Assembly (NCBI RefSeq): GCF_013415885.1
Contig: NZ_CP058910.1
Span: forward strand, 1,426,001-1,490,000
From: Halosimplex rubrum
GTDB lineage: Archaea; Halobacteriota; Halobacteria; Halobacteriales; Haloarculaceae
Length of the DNA stretch: 64,000 nucleotides
Direction: 5' to 3'
How positions within the stretch are numbered: position 1 is the stretch's first letter; every line of letters begins with the position of its first letter. Below are positions 26,604 through 34,771 of this stretch, piece by piece. The notes under the pieces are model-generated. The model was not told the origin of the DNA. It searched no databases and saw only the letters and a program-made list of their open reading frames with translations. Position numbers and translations under genes: made by a program.

Positions 26604-28265
26604 GTGCATCGACGCCAGTTCCTCCGGGCGGTCGCGGGGACCGCCGGCCTCTCGACCGTCGCCGCCCTGACGGCCCGCGAGGGCGACGCTCGCCCGTCGT
26701 CGCGAGCGGGCGCCGCCGGGGACGCGACCACCGCGAGCGCCGACCCGACCGCGACGGTGACGCCGTCCGGGACGCCGACGCCCACCCCCACGGAAGCGGT
26801 CGCGACGCCCACCGCCGGCTACGAACCGCTCGGCAGCGTCGCGGTCGAGGGCGCGACGGGGGCGGTCCTGACCCCCGACGGAGGGACGGCGTTCGTCGCG
26901 GTCGGCGACGGGTTCGCCGTCCTCGACCTGCGCGACCCCGCGAACCCGACGGTCGTCGCGAGCGAACGGGAGATCTCGCCGCCGGGGACGACCCAGACGA
27001 TGGGCGGCATCCGGGACGTGAAGTACGACGACGGGCGCCTGCTCGTCGCCGGTCCCGCGGGTTACGACCCCGGCAGCTTCTACGGCGTCGCGCTGTTCGA
27101 CGTGAGCGAGCCCGCCGACCCCGCGTTCCTGCGGGCCTACGAGACGGCCTACCCGGTCCACAACTGCGACCTCGCGGGCGAGTACGCCTACCTCACTCGG
27201 AGCGACCGCGACGCCAACCCGCTGCTCGTCGTGGACGTGGGCCGCGCGGAGCCCCGCGAGGTCGCCCGCTGGTCGGTGCTGGACCACGACCCGGTCTGGG
27301 AGACGGTCCCCGGGCAGTTGCGGACGCTCCACGACGCGTTCGTCCGCGACGGCTTCGCCTTCCTCGCGTACTGGGACGCCGGAACGTGGGTCCTCGACGT
27401 GTCCGACCCCGCCGACCCAGAGTACGTCGCGGACGTGCGCGAGCGCGACCCCGAGACGCTGGCCGAACTCGACGGGCTGGCGGTCGCCCGCGAGCGCTCG
27501 GAACCGCCCGGCAACGACCACTACGCCGCGACCGATCCGGATAGCTCGCTGCTCGCGGTCGGCAAGGAGAGCTGGAACTCCAACTTCGGGAAGGAGGGCA
27601 CCACACCGGGCCCCGACGATCCCGGCGGCCCGAGCGGGGTCGCCATCTACGACATCGACGACCCCCGTTCGCCCGAGCACCTGTCGACCATCGACCCGCC
27701 GCCGACGGCGGATTCCAATATCAACGGCGTCCGGACGACCGCGCACAACTTCGAACTGGCCGCGGGCCACCTGTACTCGTCGTGGTACCGCGGCGGCGTC
27801 GCCGTCCACGACCTGTCGGACCCGGCCGAACCCGAGCGCGTGCGGTACTTCCGGCGGTCGTCGTCGACGAGTTTCTGGACGGCCCGGCTCGCGGCGCCCG
27901 GCGAGGCGGTCGTCGCCACCAGTTTCGAGGACCCGTCCGACCTCGACGCGCCCGCGAGGGTCTACACGTTCCCCGACGTGGCCCGAGCGACGCCGACGCC
28001 CGCTCCCGGGCCGACCGACGCGACTACCGTCCCGACCGAGTCGGGCGGGCGACCGGCGACCGACGCGGGCGACGGGAGCGGGAACGACGGCGGTGACGGG
28101 AGCGGGACCGACGCGACCGAACCGGCGGGCGGGACCGGCGCGACCGAACCGGCGGGCGCGACCGCCGGCGACGGCCCGGGGTTCGGTCCCGCCGCGGCGC
28201 TGGCGGGGCTCGGAATCGGTGCGTGGCGACTGCTGGACGGGAGCGCGGGCGAGAACGAGGAGTAG
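26604..28265 (+). CDS. Secreted LVIVD-repeat beta-propeller protein (paralogue 2)
   Basis: Protein of 553 residues, a diverged copy of the gene just upstream. It has a Tat-like start (HRRQFLRAVAGTAGLS), blades such as FAVLDLRDPANPTVVAS and GVAVHDLSDPAEPERVRY, the shared YSSWYRGGV motif, and a Gly/Thr/Asp-rich stalk. The end GDGPGFGPAAALAGLGIGAW is a good PGF-CTERM-type signal. The start is GTG 26604 (GTG-CAT-CGA-CGC); no better ATG exists near. The tandem arrangement, 59 bases apart, points to local duplication followed by divergence. Confidence 0.82.
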   Translation: MHRRQFLRAVAGTAGLSTVAALTAREGDARPSSRAGAAGDATTASADPTATVTPSGTPTPTPTEAVATPTAGYEPLGSVAVEGATGAVLTPDGGTAFVAVGDGFAVLDLRDPANPTVVASEREISPPGTTQTMGGIRDVKYDDGRLLVAGPAGYDPGSFYGVALFDVSEPADPAFLRAYETAYPVHNCDLAGEYAYLTRSDRDANPLLVVDVGRAEPREVARWSVLDHDPVWETVPGQLRTLHDAFVRDGFAFLAYWDAGTWVLDVSDPADPEYVADVRERDPETLAELDGLAVARERSEPPGNDHYAATDPDSSLLAVGKESWNSNFGKEGTTPGPDDPGGPSGVAIYDIDDPRSPEHLSTIDPPPTADSNINGVRTTAHNFELAAGHLYSSWYRGGVAVHDLSDPAEPERVRYFRRSSSTSFWTARLAAPGEAVVATSFEDPSDLDAPARVYTFPDVARATPTPAPGPTDATTVPTESGGRPATDAGDGSGNDGGDGSGTDATEPAGGTGATEPAGATAGDGPGFGPAAALAGLGIGAWRLLDGSAGENEE

Positions 28266-28269
28266 TCGG

Positions 28270-29760
28270 TCAGAGCGCGTTCTCGACCGCACCGGCGACG
28301 CTGCGGGCCTTCTCCGCGAGGGCCTCGGGGACGTGGCCGGCCGCCACGGCGGCGTCGAGTTCGTCGTCGTCGACCCGCTCGACGCGGCCGTCGGCGTGTT
28401 TGACCACGTCGACGTGCAGGTCGACGTAGCGAACCGCCGACGGGAACACCTCGACCGGCGTGCAGATGTTGACGTAGGTGCCGCGCTTCTCGCCGTCCTC
28501 GCCGCGGTAGACCGTCGGGTACCACCACTTGCCCTCGGTGAGTTTCGTGACGGCCACGTCGCCCGTCTGCTGGTCGACGCCGAGCGCGTCGTAGGTGCCG
28601 CGGCCGGACATCTCCCGCTCGACGACGACGGTGCCGTCGGCGTCCCGACGGGTCACCTCGCCGGTCCCGAGCGAGAACATGCGCCCGTCGGGCTTGCCGT
28701 GGTCGATGCGGACGCCGTCGCCCTCTATCGGGCCGAACTGCCGCGTCACGGCGTCGAACGGGAAGTCCGTCTCGCCGCCGGTCCCGGCGTCGGGACAGAC
28801 CGCCTCGACGAAGTCGACCGCCGCGCTGGCGCCGTTGGTCGCGGCCTTCGTGCGGTGGTGACCGGGCATCGTCGCCGTCACGTCGCGGCGGCGGTCGTCG
28901 AGGCCGAACCGCGACTCGCGGCCGAACCAGAGCCAGGCCGTCGCCTCGCCGGCCCAGTAGCAGTGCGGCGCCGCCTCCTCCGGGGCGGGCGCGTCGTCGA
29001 ACGCCGAATCGAGCGCGGCCGCCCGCTCGACGAGGCCGTCGAGGGCGTCGCCAAGTGCGTCGAGGTCCGCGTCGTCGGCCGCCCGGTCCCAGTCGATCCC
29101 CCAGCCCTCGGGCGGGTCGACCGGGAGCAGATCGGCCAGTTCCGGCCCGTTACCGCCCGGCGACGAGCCGCGGACGAGCGTCGCCAGCCCGGCCTGAACC
29201 CGGACGGTCGTGTCGAGGACCGGTCGACCCGACCCCCACGGCGCCGCGGGTTCGCTCACCTGGACGCGCAGGCGATCCCCTTCCTCGACGTGGGCCGCCG
29301 TCTTCGAGTACGGCAGGAACCCCTCGGGGTCGGTCCCGGCGACGGGCGGTAGTGACGTGGACTCGGGCTCGGACGACGACCGCTCGTCCTCGACGGCACC
29401 ACCGCCGAGTTCGACGACCGCGCCGCTGCCGAGCGTCTCGATCACCTCGCCGGCGTAGACGGCGCCCCGCGGCGTCGGGTCGCGCCAGGCCAGCGCGTCC
29501 GTTCCGACCCCGAGGGCGGCGTCGAGCGCCGCCGCGACCGCTTCGGCGTCGCCGACGATCCCGACCCCCTGTCGGTCGTCGGTCGTCGAGACCGCGGCGC
29601 CGGCGGGCGCGACGGCGAACTCGTCGTCGAAGCGGTCGCGGATCGGCGGCGACGCCTGGACGACCGACAGGCCCCGATCCTCGAACAGCCGCGTCAGCGC
29701 CGTCGTGTAGATGCCGCGGACGCGGACGGTCGAGTCACCGGTTTGCTCGTCGCCGCTCAT
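28270..29760 (-). CDS. FAU-1 type RNA-binding protein (RNase E/G-like S1 plus DUF402)
   Basis: Protein of 496 residues. The N-terminal half resembles the S1-containing RNase E/G-like region (VRGIYTTALTRLFEDRGLSV, then AVYAGEVIETLGSGAVVELG near residue 100). The C-terminal half is a DUF402 domain (GKWWYPTVYRGEDGEKRGTYVNICTPVEV, DLHVDVVKHADG). The Pyrococcus homologue FAU-1 binds AU-rich RNA, and the family has been linked to rRNA processing. Its start overlaps the end of the upstream gene by 4 bases, so the two are coupled. Confidence 0.87.
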   Translation of the reverse strand: MSGDEQTGDSTVRVRGIYTTALTRLFEDRGLSVVQASPPIRDRFDDEFAVAPAGAAVSTTDDRQGVGIVGDAEAVAAALDAALGVGTDALAWRDPTPRGAVYAGEVIETLGSGAVVELGGGAVEDERSSSEPESTSLPPVAGTDPEGFLPYSKTAAHVEEGDRLRVQVSEPAAPWGSGRPVLDTTVRVQAGLATLVRGSSPGGNGPELADLLPVDPPEGWGIDWDRAADDADLDALGDALDGLVERAAALDSAFDDAPAPEEAAPHCYWAGEATAWLWFGRESRFGLDDRRRDVTATMPGHHRTKAATNGASAAVDFVEAVCPDAGTGGETDFPFDAVTRQFGPIEGDGVRIDHGKPDGRMFSLGTGEVTRRDADGTVVVEREMSGRGTYDALGVDQQTGDVAVTKLTEGKWWYPTVYRGEDGEKRGTYVNICTPVEVFPSAVRYVDLHVDVVKHADGRVERVDDDELDAAVAAGHVPEALAEKARSVAGAVENAL

Positions 29761-30131
29761 AGGGCGTCGCGGTCGGCGGCGAAGCGGACCCGGTCGTCCA
29801 CCGTCGGCCCCAGCGACAGTTCGACCACGTCGTCGGAGAGAATCCGACCGCCCTCGACGGGCACGCCCCAGGAGTCGAACCGGAGGTACCCGCGGATGTC
29901 GTCGGCGTGGGTGAAGAGATCGAGGTACTCGACGGTGTGCTCGGGGAACTCCTCGGCCGAGTGGGCCTGGTCCATGTCGGAGTAGACGGTCCCGCTGTCG
30001 GCGAAGAACGCTTCGAGGCCGTCGGCGGCCTCGCGGGTCGCCGCGACGACGCGCTCGGAGGCGTCTTGGATCTCCTCGGTCGAGAGACCGGCCTCGCGGA
30101 GCGCCGCCTGCGTCCGCTGGTCGAAGTGCAT
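29757..30131 (-). CDS. Small conserved haloarchaeal protein of unknown function
   Basis: Soluble, acidic protein of 124 residues, starting MHFDQRTQAALREAGLSTEE. It is predicted helical at the N-terminus (to about 60), then mixed, with a conserved-looking DDIRGYLRFDSWGVPVEGGR block near residue 85. The upstream in-frame extension to 30173 is low-complexity, so ATG 30131 was chosen. It overlaps the FAU-1 gene by 4 bases and is probably the first gene of that pair. Confidence 0.7.
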   Translation of the reverse strand: MHFDQRTQAALREAGLSTEEIQDASERVVAATREAADGLEAFFADSGTVYSDMDQAHSAEEFPEHTVEYLDLFTHADDIRGYLRFDSWGVPVEGGRILSDDVVELSLGPTVDDRVRFAADRDAL

Positions 30132-30239
30132 ACCCGCGGGTTCGCGGCCGGGGCTTGAAAACGTCGCGGTCACGGCTCGCGACGGCGGTTCGCAGCCGTC
30201 GCCACTCTGGTCGTCCGCGGACTCGGAACGCCGCCTCCC

Positions 30240-30398
30240 TCAGAGGGTCGCGCGGAGGACGAGCACGAGGAAGCCGAACATGGCGCCGAAGGCGATGACC
30301 GTCTTCGGGTCGATGCGGATGGCGTTGCGGTCCTCGGCGTCGAAGTACCGGACCAGGCCCGCGCTGGACATCAGTCCGCCGCCGTCGTTGCTGCTCAT
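30240..30398 (-). CDS. Preprotein translocase subunit Sec61 beta
   Basis: Small third subunit of the archaeal SecYE-beta channel. Only 52 residues, hence easily missed: a Gly/Ser-rich start ([19 protein letters not shown]), the [15 protein letters not shown] motif, then one C-terminal transmembrane helix. This layout and the GLxRYFD...I-I-DP pattern are diagnostic of archaeal Sec61 beta. ATG 30398 was chosen; longer readings upstream are low-complexity. Confidence 0.92.
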   Translation of the reverse strand: MSSNDGGGLMSSAGLVRYFDAEDRNAIRIDPKTVIAFGAMFGFLVLVLRATL

Positions 30399-30583
30399 GT
30401 CTCTCCCTCCCGCCCCCGCCCGCCTAAGCCTTTCGTCCTGACCCCGGCGCGCCGGGCCGCTCCCACCGGAAGTGCGCGCCGGCGACGGAGCCGCCGAAGC
30501 TGTCACTCGCGCGACCGTCACGGCGGCCGATCGGCGGTAGTGGAAACCCTTATCTCTCCGGATTCGCAACTTTCGGTGAACCC

Positions 30584-30850
30584 ATGACAGTCACGCTCAA
30601 GGACTTCTACGCCGACTGGTGTGGCCCCTGCAAGACTCAGGACCCCATTCTGGACGACCTCGCGGACGAGTACGGCGAGGTGCAGTTCGAGAAGATCAAC
30701 GTCGACGAGGAGCAGGACGTGGCCAACGAGTACCACGTCCGCTCGCTGCCGACGCTCATCGTCGAGAACGACGACGGCATCGTCGAGCGGTTCGTCGGCG
30801 TCACCCAGGCCGACGACATCGAGGACGCGCTCAACCAGGCCTCCGCCTGA
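30584..30850 (+). CDS. Thioredoxin
   Basis: Dithiol reductant of 88 residues, with the active-site WCGPC at residues 12-16 and the cis-Pro loop SLPTLIVEN near residue 55. It is shorter than typical thioredoxin (about 105-110 residues) because the first strand and helix are reduced. A CTTATC element about 32 bases ahead of the ATG is a plausible TATA box. It lies alone between Sec61 beta (divergent) and ribH. Confidence 0.92.
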   Translation: MTVTLKDFYADWCGPCKTQDPILDDLADEYGEVQFEKINVDEEQDVANEYHVRSLPTLIVENDDGIVERFVGVTQADDIEDALNQASA

Positions 30851-30976
30851 GCCGCCGCTTTCGCTCTCCGTTTCTCGAACGCCCCGAGCGACAGCGGGAG
30901 CGACGCGGCCATCGTCGTTTCCTGTCTCGTTTCTGGGAACGATAACGGATTTATGGCTCTGTGACGGACCGCGCTC

Positions 30977-31393
30977 ATGGTCTCGCTCGGACTCGTCGTC
31001 GCGGAGTTCTACGAGGGCCTCGCGGCGGAGATGGAGGAACGGGCGCGGACGAACGCCGACCGGCGCGACGCCACGGTCGCCGAACGGGTGGCCGTCCCCG
31101 GCGTCTACGACGCGCCGCTGGCGACCGACCGACTCGCCCGCCGGGAGGCGATCGACGCGGTGGTCGCACTGGGCGTCGTGATCACGGGCGACACGGGCCA
31201 CGACCGGGTCGTCACGCACGCGGCCGCACGGCAACTGAGCGCCGTGAGCGTGGACCGCGACACGCCGGTCACCTTCGGCGTCCAGGGACCGGACATGAGC
31301 GCGGCGGAGGCGCGGGAGCGCATCGAAAAGGGAGCGGCCGCCGTCGACGCGGCGGTCGATCTGGTCGAATCGCTACCGGGAGCGACCGAGTGA
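30977..31393 (+). CDS. ribH: 6,7-dimethyl-8-ribityllumazine synthase
   Basis: Penultimate step of riboflavin synthesis, condensing the pyrimidine amine with dihydroxybutanone phosphate. The protein has 138 residues. VVAEFYEGLAAEM at the start, RVAVPGVYDAPLA near residue 40, ALGVVITGDTGHDRVV near residue 64 and PVTFGVQGPD near residue 100 are the family blocks, with the catalytic His in GHD. A TTTATG box is about 25 bases before the ATG (leaderless). It is convergent with npdG, linking flavin and F420 metabolism only by position. Confidence 0.92.
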   Translation: MVSLGLVVAEFYEGLAAEMEERARTNADRRDATVAERVAVPGVYDAPLATDRLARREAIDAVVALGVVITGDTGHDRVVTHAAARQLSAVSVDRDTPVTFGVQGPDMSAAEARERIEKGAAAVDAAVDLVESLPGATE

Positions 31394-31407
31394 GCTCGAG
31401 TCAGCCG

Positions 31408-32076
31408 CTAGTCGAACTTCACGCCCACGTCGTGCATCCCCTCGTTGTTCATCGCGATGTTGATCAGGAGAGGCGTCAGCCCCTCGACTTCCGCGGCGTT
31501 GGCGATACCGCCGGCGGAGACCGCGCGCAGGCCCTCGATGCCCTCGGCGAGCGCGGAGACGGTGTCGACGGCGTCCTCGTCGTCGCCGACGACGAGCGTG
31601 TCCACGTCCAGTTCGGCGTCGAGGTTCGCGAGGCGGTCGGCGGCGAGGTTGTGGAACGCGCCGACGACGGCCACGTCGTCCGGGGCCGCACCGGCCGCCA
31701 GCGCGGTGACGCTGCCGGCGCCCGGTCTGTTGTAGTGCATCCCGTCCTCGTCGCGTTTCATCCCGACGGCGGGGGAGACGAGCACGTCGCCAGCGTCCAG
31801 TTCGTCGGCGACGGCCTCGATCGTGTCGGTGAGGTGGTAGGCCGGGACCGCGGCGACGACCACGTCGGCGCGGGCGGCGGCCGCGGCGTTCTCGGCGCCG
31901 GCGATGTCGCTGTCGACCCCGCGGCTGTCGAGTTCGGTCGCGTACTCCTCGGCCTTGTTCTCGGCGCGTTCGGCGTCCCGGGAGCCGACGACCACGCTGT
32001 GGGAGGTGTGGTACGCCCACCGCAGCGCCAGTCCCTCGCCGATGTCGCCGGTCCCGCCCAGCAGTGCGATGTCCAT
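31408..32076 (-). CDS. npdG: NADPH-dependent F420 reductase
   Basis: Transfers hydride between NADPH and coenzyme F420. The protein has 222 residues. LLGGTGDIGEGLALRW at the start is the NADP Rossmann loop, followed by VVVGSRDAERAENKA with the phosphate-binding Arg, VVVAAVPAYHL, and GAFHNLAADRL. This pattern is typical of NpdG. A minus-strand CTTAT element about 27 bases ahead of ATG 32076 suggests a leaderless mRNA. The cofG and cofC genes lie elsewhere in the window, so F420 is clearly made and used. Confidence 0.9.
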   Translation of the reverse strand: MDIALLGGTGDIGEGLALRWAYHTSHSVVVGSRDAERAENKAEEYATELDSRGVDSDIAGAENAAAAARADVVVAAVPAYHLTDTIEAVADELDAGDVLVSPAVGMKRDEDGMHYNRPGAGSVTALAAGAAPDDVAVVGAFHNLAADRLANLDAELDVDTLVVGDDEDAVDTVSALAEGIEGLRAVSAGGIANAAEVEGLTPLLINIAMNNEGMHDVGVKFD

Positions 32077-32179
32077 ACCGGAGCGTGGGCCGAGATCAGG
32101 ATAAGGGTTAGCGATTCGGCGAACGGCCGGGTCACGTGTCGTCGGCCCGACGGACTACCCGTCGCCGAACGACGGGCCC

Positions 32180-33055
32180 TCAGTCGTCGCCGTCCAGCCA
32201 CTCGGGCAGGTCGTTGACGGAGTCGATCACTGCGGTCGCGCCCGCCCGCTCGTACTTCCGGCGACCCTCCTCGCCGGTCAGCCCGCCGGTGAGGACGCCG
32301 ACGCCCCGGTAGGTTCGCTCGGGGTCCTCGTCGGCGGCGTTGACCGCTGTCCGGATGTCGTCGAGCGTATCGCCGACGAAGACGACTCGCTCGGCGTCGA
32401 AGCGCTCGGCCAGCGTCACGAGCGCCCGGGGGTGGGGCTTGCCCGCCTCCCAGTCGTCCATCGTGAAGCGGTGCTCGTCGGGCACGTCCAGACCCGCGCG
32501 GTCGAGCGCGATGTCGGCTTCGGGCGCGGGTCGGCCCGTCAGGACGCCCACGTCGTAGCGAGCGTCGAGGGCCTCGATCGTCTCGTCGTCGATGATGACG
32601 GGTTCGTCGTGGATGTAGCCCGGCGTGTCCGCGTCGGGCTCGGCGCCTTCGAGGTCGCGGTAGAGGTCGCTCCCGAGGTACAGCTGCTGGAACACCTGCC
32701 GGAGGCGGTCGGGGTCCCACTCGTTCATGACGCGCTCGCGTTCGGCGGGGCCGAGCGCGTCGAGGACGACCGTCTCGGCCGCGGAGACGCCGCCGCCCGT
32801 GGCGGCTACCCGGTCGGTGAAAGAGGAGAGCGAGAGCGCGAGCCCCTCGTCGCGCGCGAGCACGTACAGCGCGGCCGCGTACGTGAGTTCCCAGTCGTTG
32901 TTGAAGCCGCCAGCGTCCTTGAACTGCTGGATATCGGCTTTCTCGATAGTGTCGCCGTAGACCCGGGACACCGACTCGACGATCGCCCGGCGGTAGGAGT
33001 CGGCCACGTCGACGAGTACGCCGTCGACGTCGAGCACGACCGCGTCCGCGTTCAT
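32180..33055 (-). CDS. HAD-superfamily hydrolase (TIGR01548-like)
   Basis: Phosphatase-like protein of 291 residues with all four HAD motifs: DVDGVLVD (nucleophile Asp) near residue 8, TGRP near 180, GKPHPRAL near 210 and FVGDTLDDI near 230. A helical cap domain of about 120 residues sits between motifs I and II. It resembles the TIGR01548 group; the substrate is unknown. Relatives are often linked with histidine synthesis, with no support for that here. A minus-strand CTTTTGCC at 33083-33090 could be its TATA box. Confidence 0.8.
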   Translation of the reverse strand: MNADAVVLDVDGVLVDVADSYRRAIVESVSRVYGDTIEKADIQQFKDAGGFNNDWELTYAAALYVLARDEGLALSLSSFTDRVAATGGGVSAAETVVLDALGPAERERVMNEWDPDRLRQVFQQLYLGSDLYRDLEGAEPDADTPGYIHDEPVIIDDETIEALDARYDVGVLTGRPAPEADIALDRAGLDVPDEHRFTMDDWEAGKPHPRALVTLAERFDAERVVFVGDTLDDIRTAVNAADEDPERTYRGVGVLTGGLTGEEGRRKYERAGATAVIDSVNDLPEWLDGDD

Positions 33056-33123
33056 CGGTGTCTCCGGGAATGCGCTCCTGGCAAAAGTCCGTTCCGACTC
33101 GGGGAAGCGTGTTCGGTCGCGTC

Positions 33124-33194
33124 GGTGCGGTGACGATGCGATGGCGGTGCAGTGACGGTTCGGTGCGGTGGCGGTGCGGTGGCGGTGCAGCGGC
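33124..33194. repeat. 11-bp tandem repeat array
   Basis: Six imperfect copies of GGTGCGGTGGC in register (33124, 33135, 33146, 33162, 33173, 33184), broken once by 5 bases after the third. The unit is close to one helical turn. It lies 70-140 bases upstream of the HAD gene. Confidence 0.75.
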
Positions 33195-33340
33195 GTGGGT
33201 TTTCGCCCACGGACCGCTCCGATTTTCGGAGGCCGCGACCGCGGTCGCGGCGAGGGGTCTCGGCGTTCGCCCGCACCGAGGCCTCGATAGAGCCGAACAC
33301 GGCGTCGTCACTGCGGACGATAAGGATAGGATGGGGGAAC

Positions 33341-33385
33341 GTAGGGGCTGGAGCGTGTGACAGTCGGGGTCTCCAGGGCCCCTAC
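33341..33385 (-). ncRNA. Candidate small structured RNA
   Basis: Minus-strand 45-base hairpin: GTAGGGG-CC-CTGGAG pairs with CTCCAG-CCCCTAC (13 pairs with a CC bulge) around a 17-base loop. A TTTTTAT box at 33413-33407 is spaced so that transcription would start at about 33380-33385, the very base of the stem. A pyrimidine-rich tail (GTTCCCCCATCC) follows. A 21-bp palindrome (33382-33402) covers the predicted start. No coding sequence fits. It does not match tRNA, 5S, SRP, RNase P or box C/D patterns I know. Expression is inferred. Confidence 0.45.
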
Positions 33386-33402
33386 GATTGCCTTGATCGT
33401 AG
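33382..33402. promoter_or_regulatory. Operator-like palindrome at the small RNA start
   Basis: CTACGAT-N7-ATCGTAG, a perfect 7-bp inverted repeat, lies directly downstream of the TATA box (33407-33413) and spans the predicted transcription start, the usual place for a repressor site. Confidence 0.45.
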
Positions 33403-33541
33403 ACGCATAAAAACCCACGGCAACCGGAGTGAAAGTGTAATCGCAGGACTGTACCGGACCGACCCGTGCCAACGGCAGACACACCGACGCGCTCAGGAGG
33501 GGATCGTTTCGGGTCGAACCGCCCGGGGAGCGGTCGGACGG

Positions 33542-34690
33542 CTATCGCGCCAGGGGGAGGGAGTAGCTGCGCTCGCGTTCGACGACGGCCTCCCAGGTGC
33601 GCCGGCAGTCGCAGGAGACCTGGTCGAAGACGGCGGGGTCCTGGCGCTGGTCGAAGTCCTTGACGGCGCGCTGAAGGCGGTCGTCGCAGTCGCCGCAGTT
33701 GTGCGGGCCGCGCTCGGAGCCGTGGCCGACGGGGTCGGAGACGACGATGCCGTCGACGTCCGCCGTCGCCTCCAGCACCTCGGCGACCGACCAGAGCCAC
33801 GGCGGACGGTAGCCGCCCTCGTGGTAGAGGTCTTCGACCATCGTGTAGCGCTGGACGTTACAGGGGTTCATCGAGACGGTGTGACACCCCGCCACGTCGA
33901 GACAGCGCCGGACCGACCGCTTCATGTCCGCGACGGCCTCGCCCTCCGAGAGGAAGGGCGGTTTCATCAGGAGGTAGGCCTTGACGCCGCCGCGTCCCTG
34001 CTCGCGGCTCTCGTCGGTCGCCGCTCGCTCGTCCGGCGGTGGTCGCTCCGCTCCCACCGCCCGCGCCTCCTCGCAGGCGTCCTCGAAGTCGGAGAAGTCG
34101 AAGTACTTGTTGACGCAGTCCCGGCGGACGCGGTCAGTGGCGGTCTCCAGCCCGATGGCCACGTCGCAGTCGAGCCCGTGTTCGGTGAACTCCCGTATCT
34201 TCTCGCGGTCGACGAAATCGGGCAGGGACTCGACGACGATGCGGTCCCGATCCGCGAAGGTGTCGGCGATGGCCTGGCGGGTCTCGGCGGGCACCTCGCG
34301 CTCGTCGAGGAAGGACCCGGAGGTGTAGATCTTGATCAGATCGGCCTGCTCGCCGCGGAGGTCCTCGGCGTTCTCCTGCTCGTGTTCGAGGCAGGCGTCG
34401 ATCTGGGCCATCAGGTCCTCGTGGGGGACGCTGCCGCCGTCGACGGACTCGGCGACGTAGCCGCACATGGTGCAGCCGCCGGCGCGGGCCCAGCGGCAGC
34501 CGCCGGTGTTGAGGATGATGGTGAGCGAGTTGACGAAGCCGTCGGGGGTGTTGTCCTCGTCGAGCCAGACCCGCGTGGGCTCGCGCGGGTCGTAGCTGGC
34601 GTCGTTGCGCGAGCGCACCTCGCGCATCACCTTGTTGTGGGCGTCCATCCCCTTGCCCTGCTCGTAGACGTCGGGGCTCGGCTGGCTCAT
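33542..34690 (-). CDS. Archaeosine biosynthesis radical SAM protein RaSEA
   Basis: Partner of ArcS: uses radical SAM chemistry to convert the lysine-modified preQ0 at tRNA G15 to archaeosine. The protein has 382 residues. The cluster motif has the family's unusual C-x7-C-x2-C spacing (C65, C73, C76). Later blocks include KIYTSGSFLD, GLETATDRVR, YLLMKPPFLSEGEA and NPCNVQRYTMVE, plus C-terminal Cys residues (NCGDCD, CDCRRTW) that may bind zinc. A polar segment of about 20 residues before VKAYLLMKPP looks like an in-frame palindromic insertion (34005-34062). ArcS is 2.5 kb away. Confidence 0.9.
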   Translation of the reverse strand: MSQPSPDVYEQGKGMDAHNKVMREVRSRNDASYDPREPTRVWLDEDNTPDGFVNSLTIILNTGGCRWARAGGCTMCGYVAESVDGGSVPHEDLMAQIDACLEHEQENAEDLRGEQADLIKIYTSGSFLDEREVPAETRQAIADTFADRDRIVVESLPDFVDREKIREFTEHGLDCDVAIGLETATDRVRRDCVNKYFDFSDFEDACEEARAVGAERPPPDERAATDESREQGRGGVKAYLLMKPPFLSEGEAVADMKRSVRRCLDVAGCHTVSMNPCNVQRYTMVEDLYHEGGYRPPWLWSVAEVLEATADVDGIVVSDPVGHGSERGPHNCGDCDDRLQRAVKDFDQRQDPAVFDQVSCDCRRTWEAVVERERSYSLPLAR

Positions 34691-34771
34691 TGCCCCGTCC
34701 TATCCGGTCGGGCGATAAAACCTCCGCGGTCGCGGGCTTGCCTCGCGGAGCGCGAGCGGGGTGGTCGCGGG

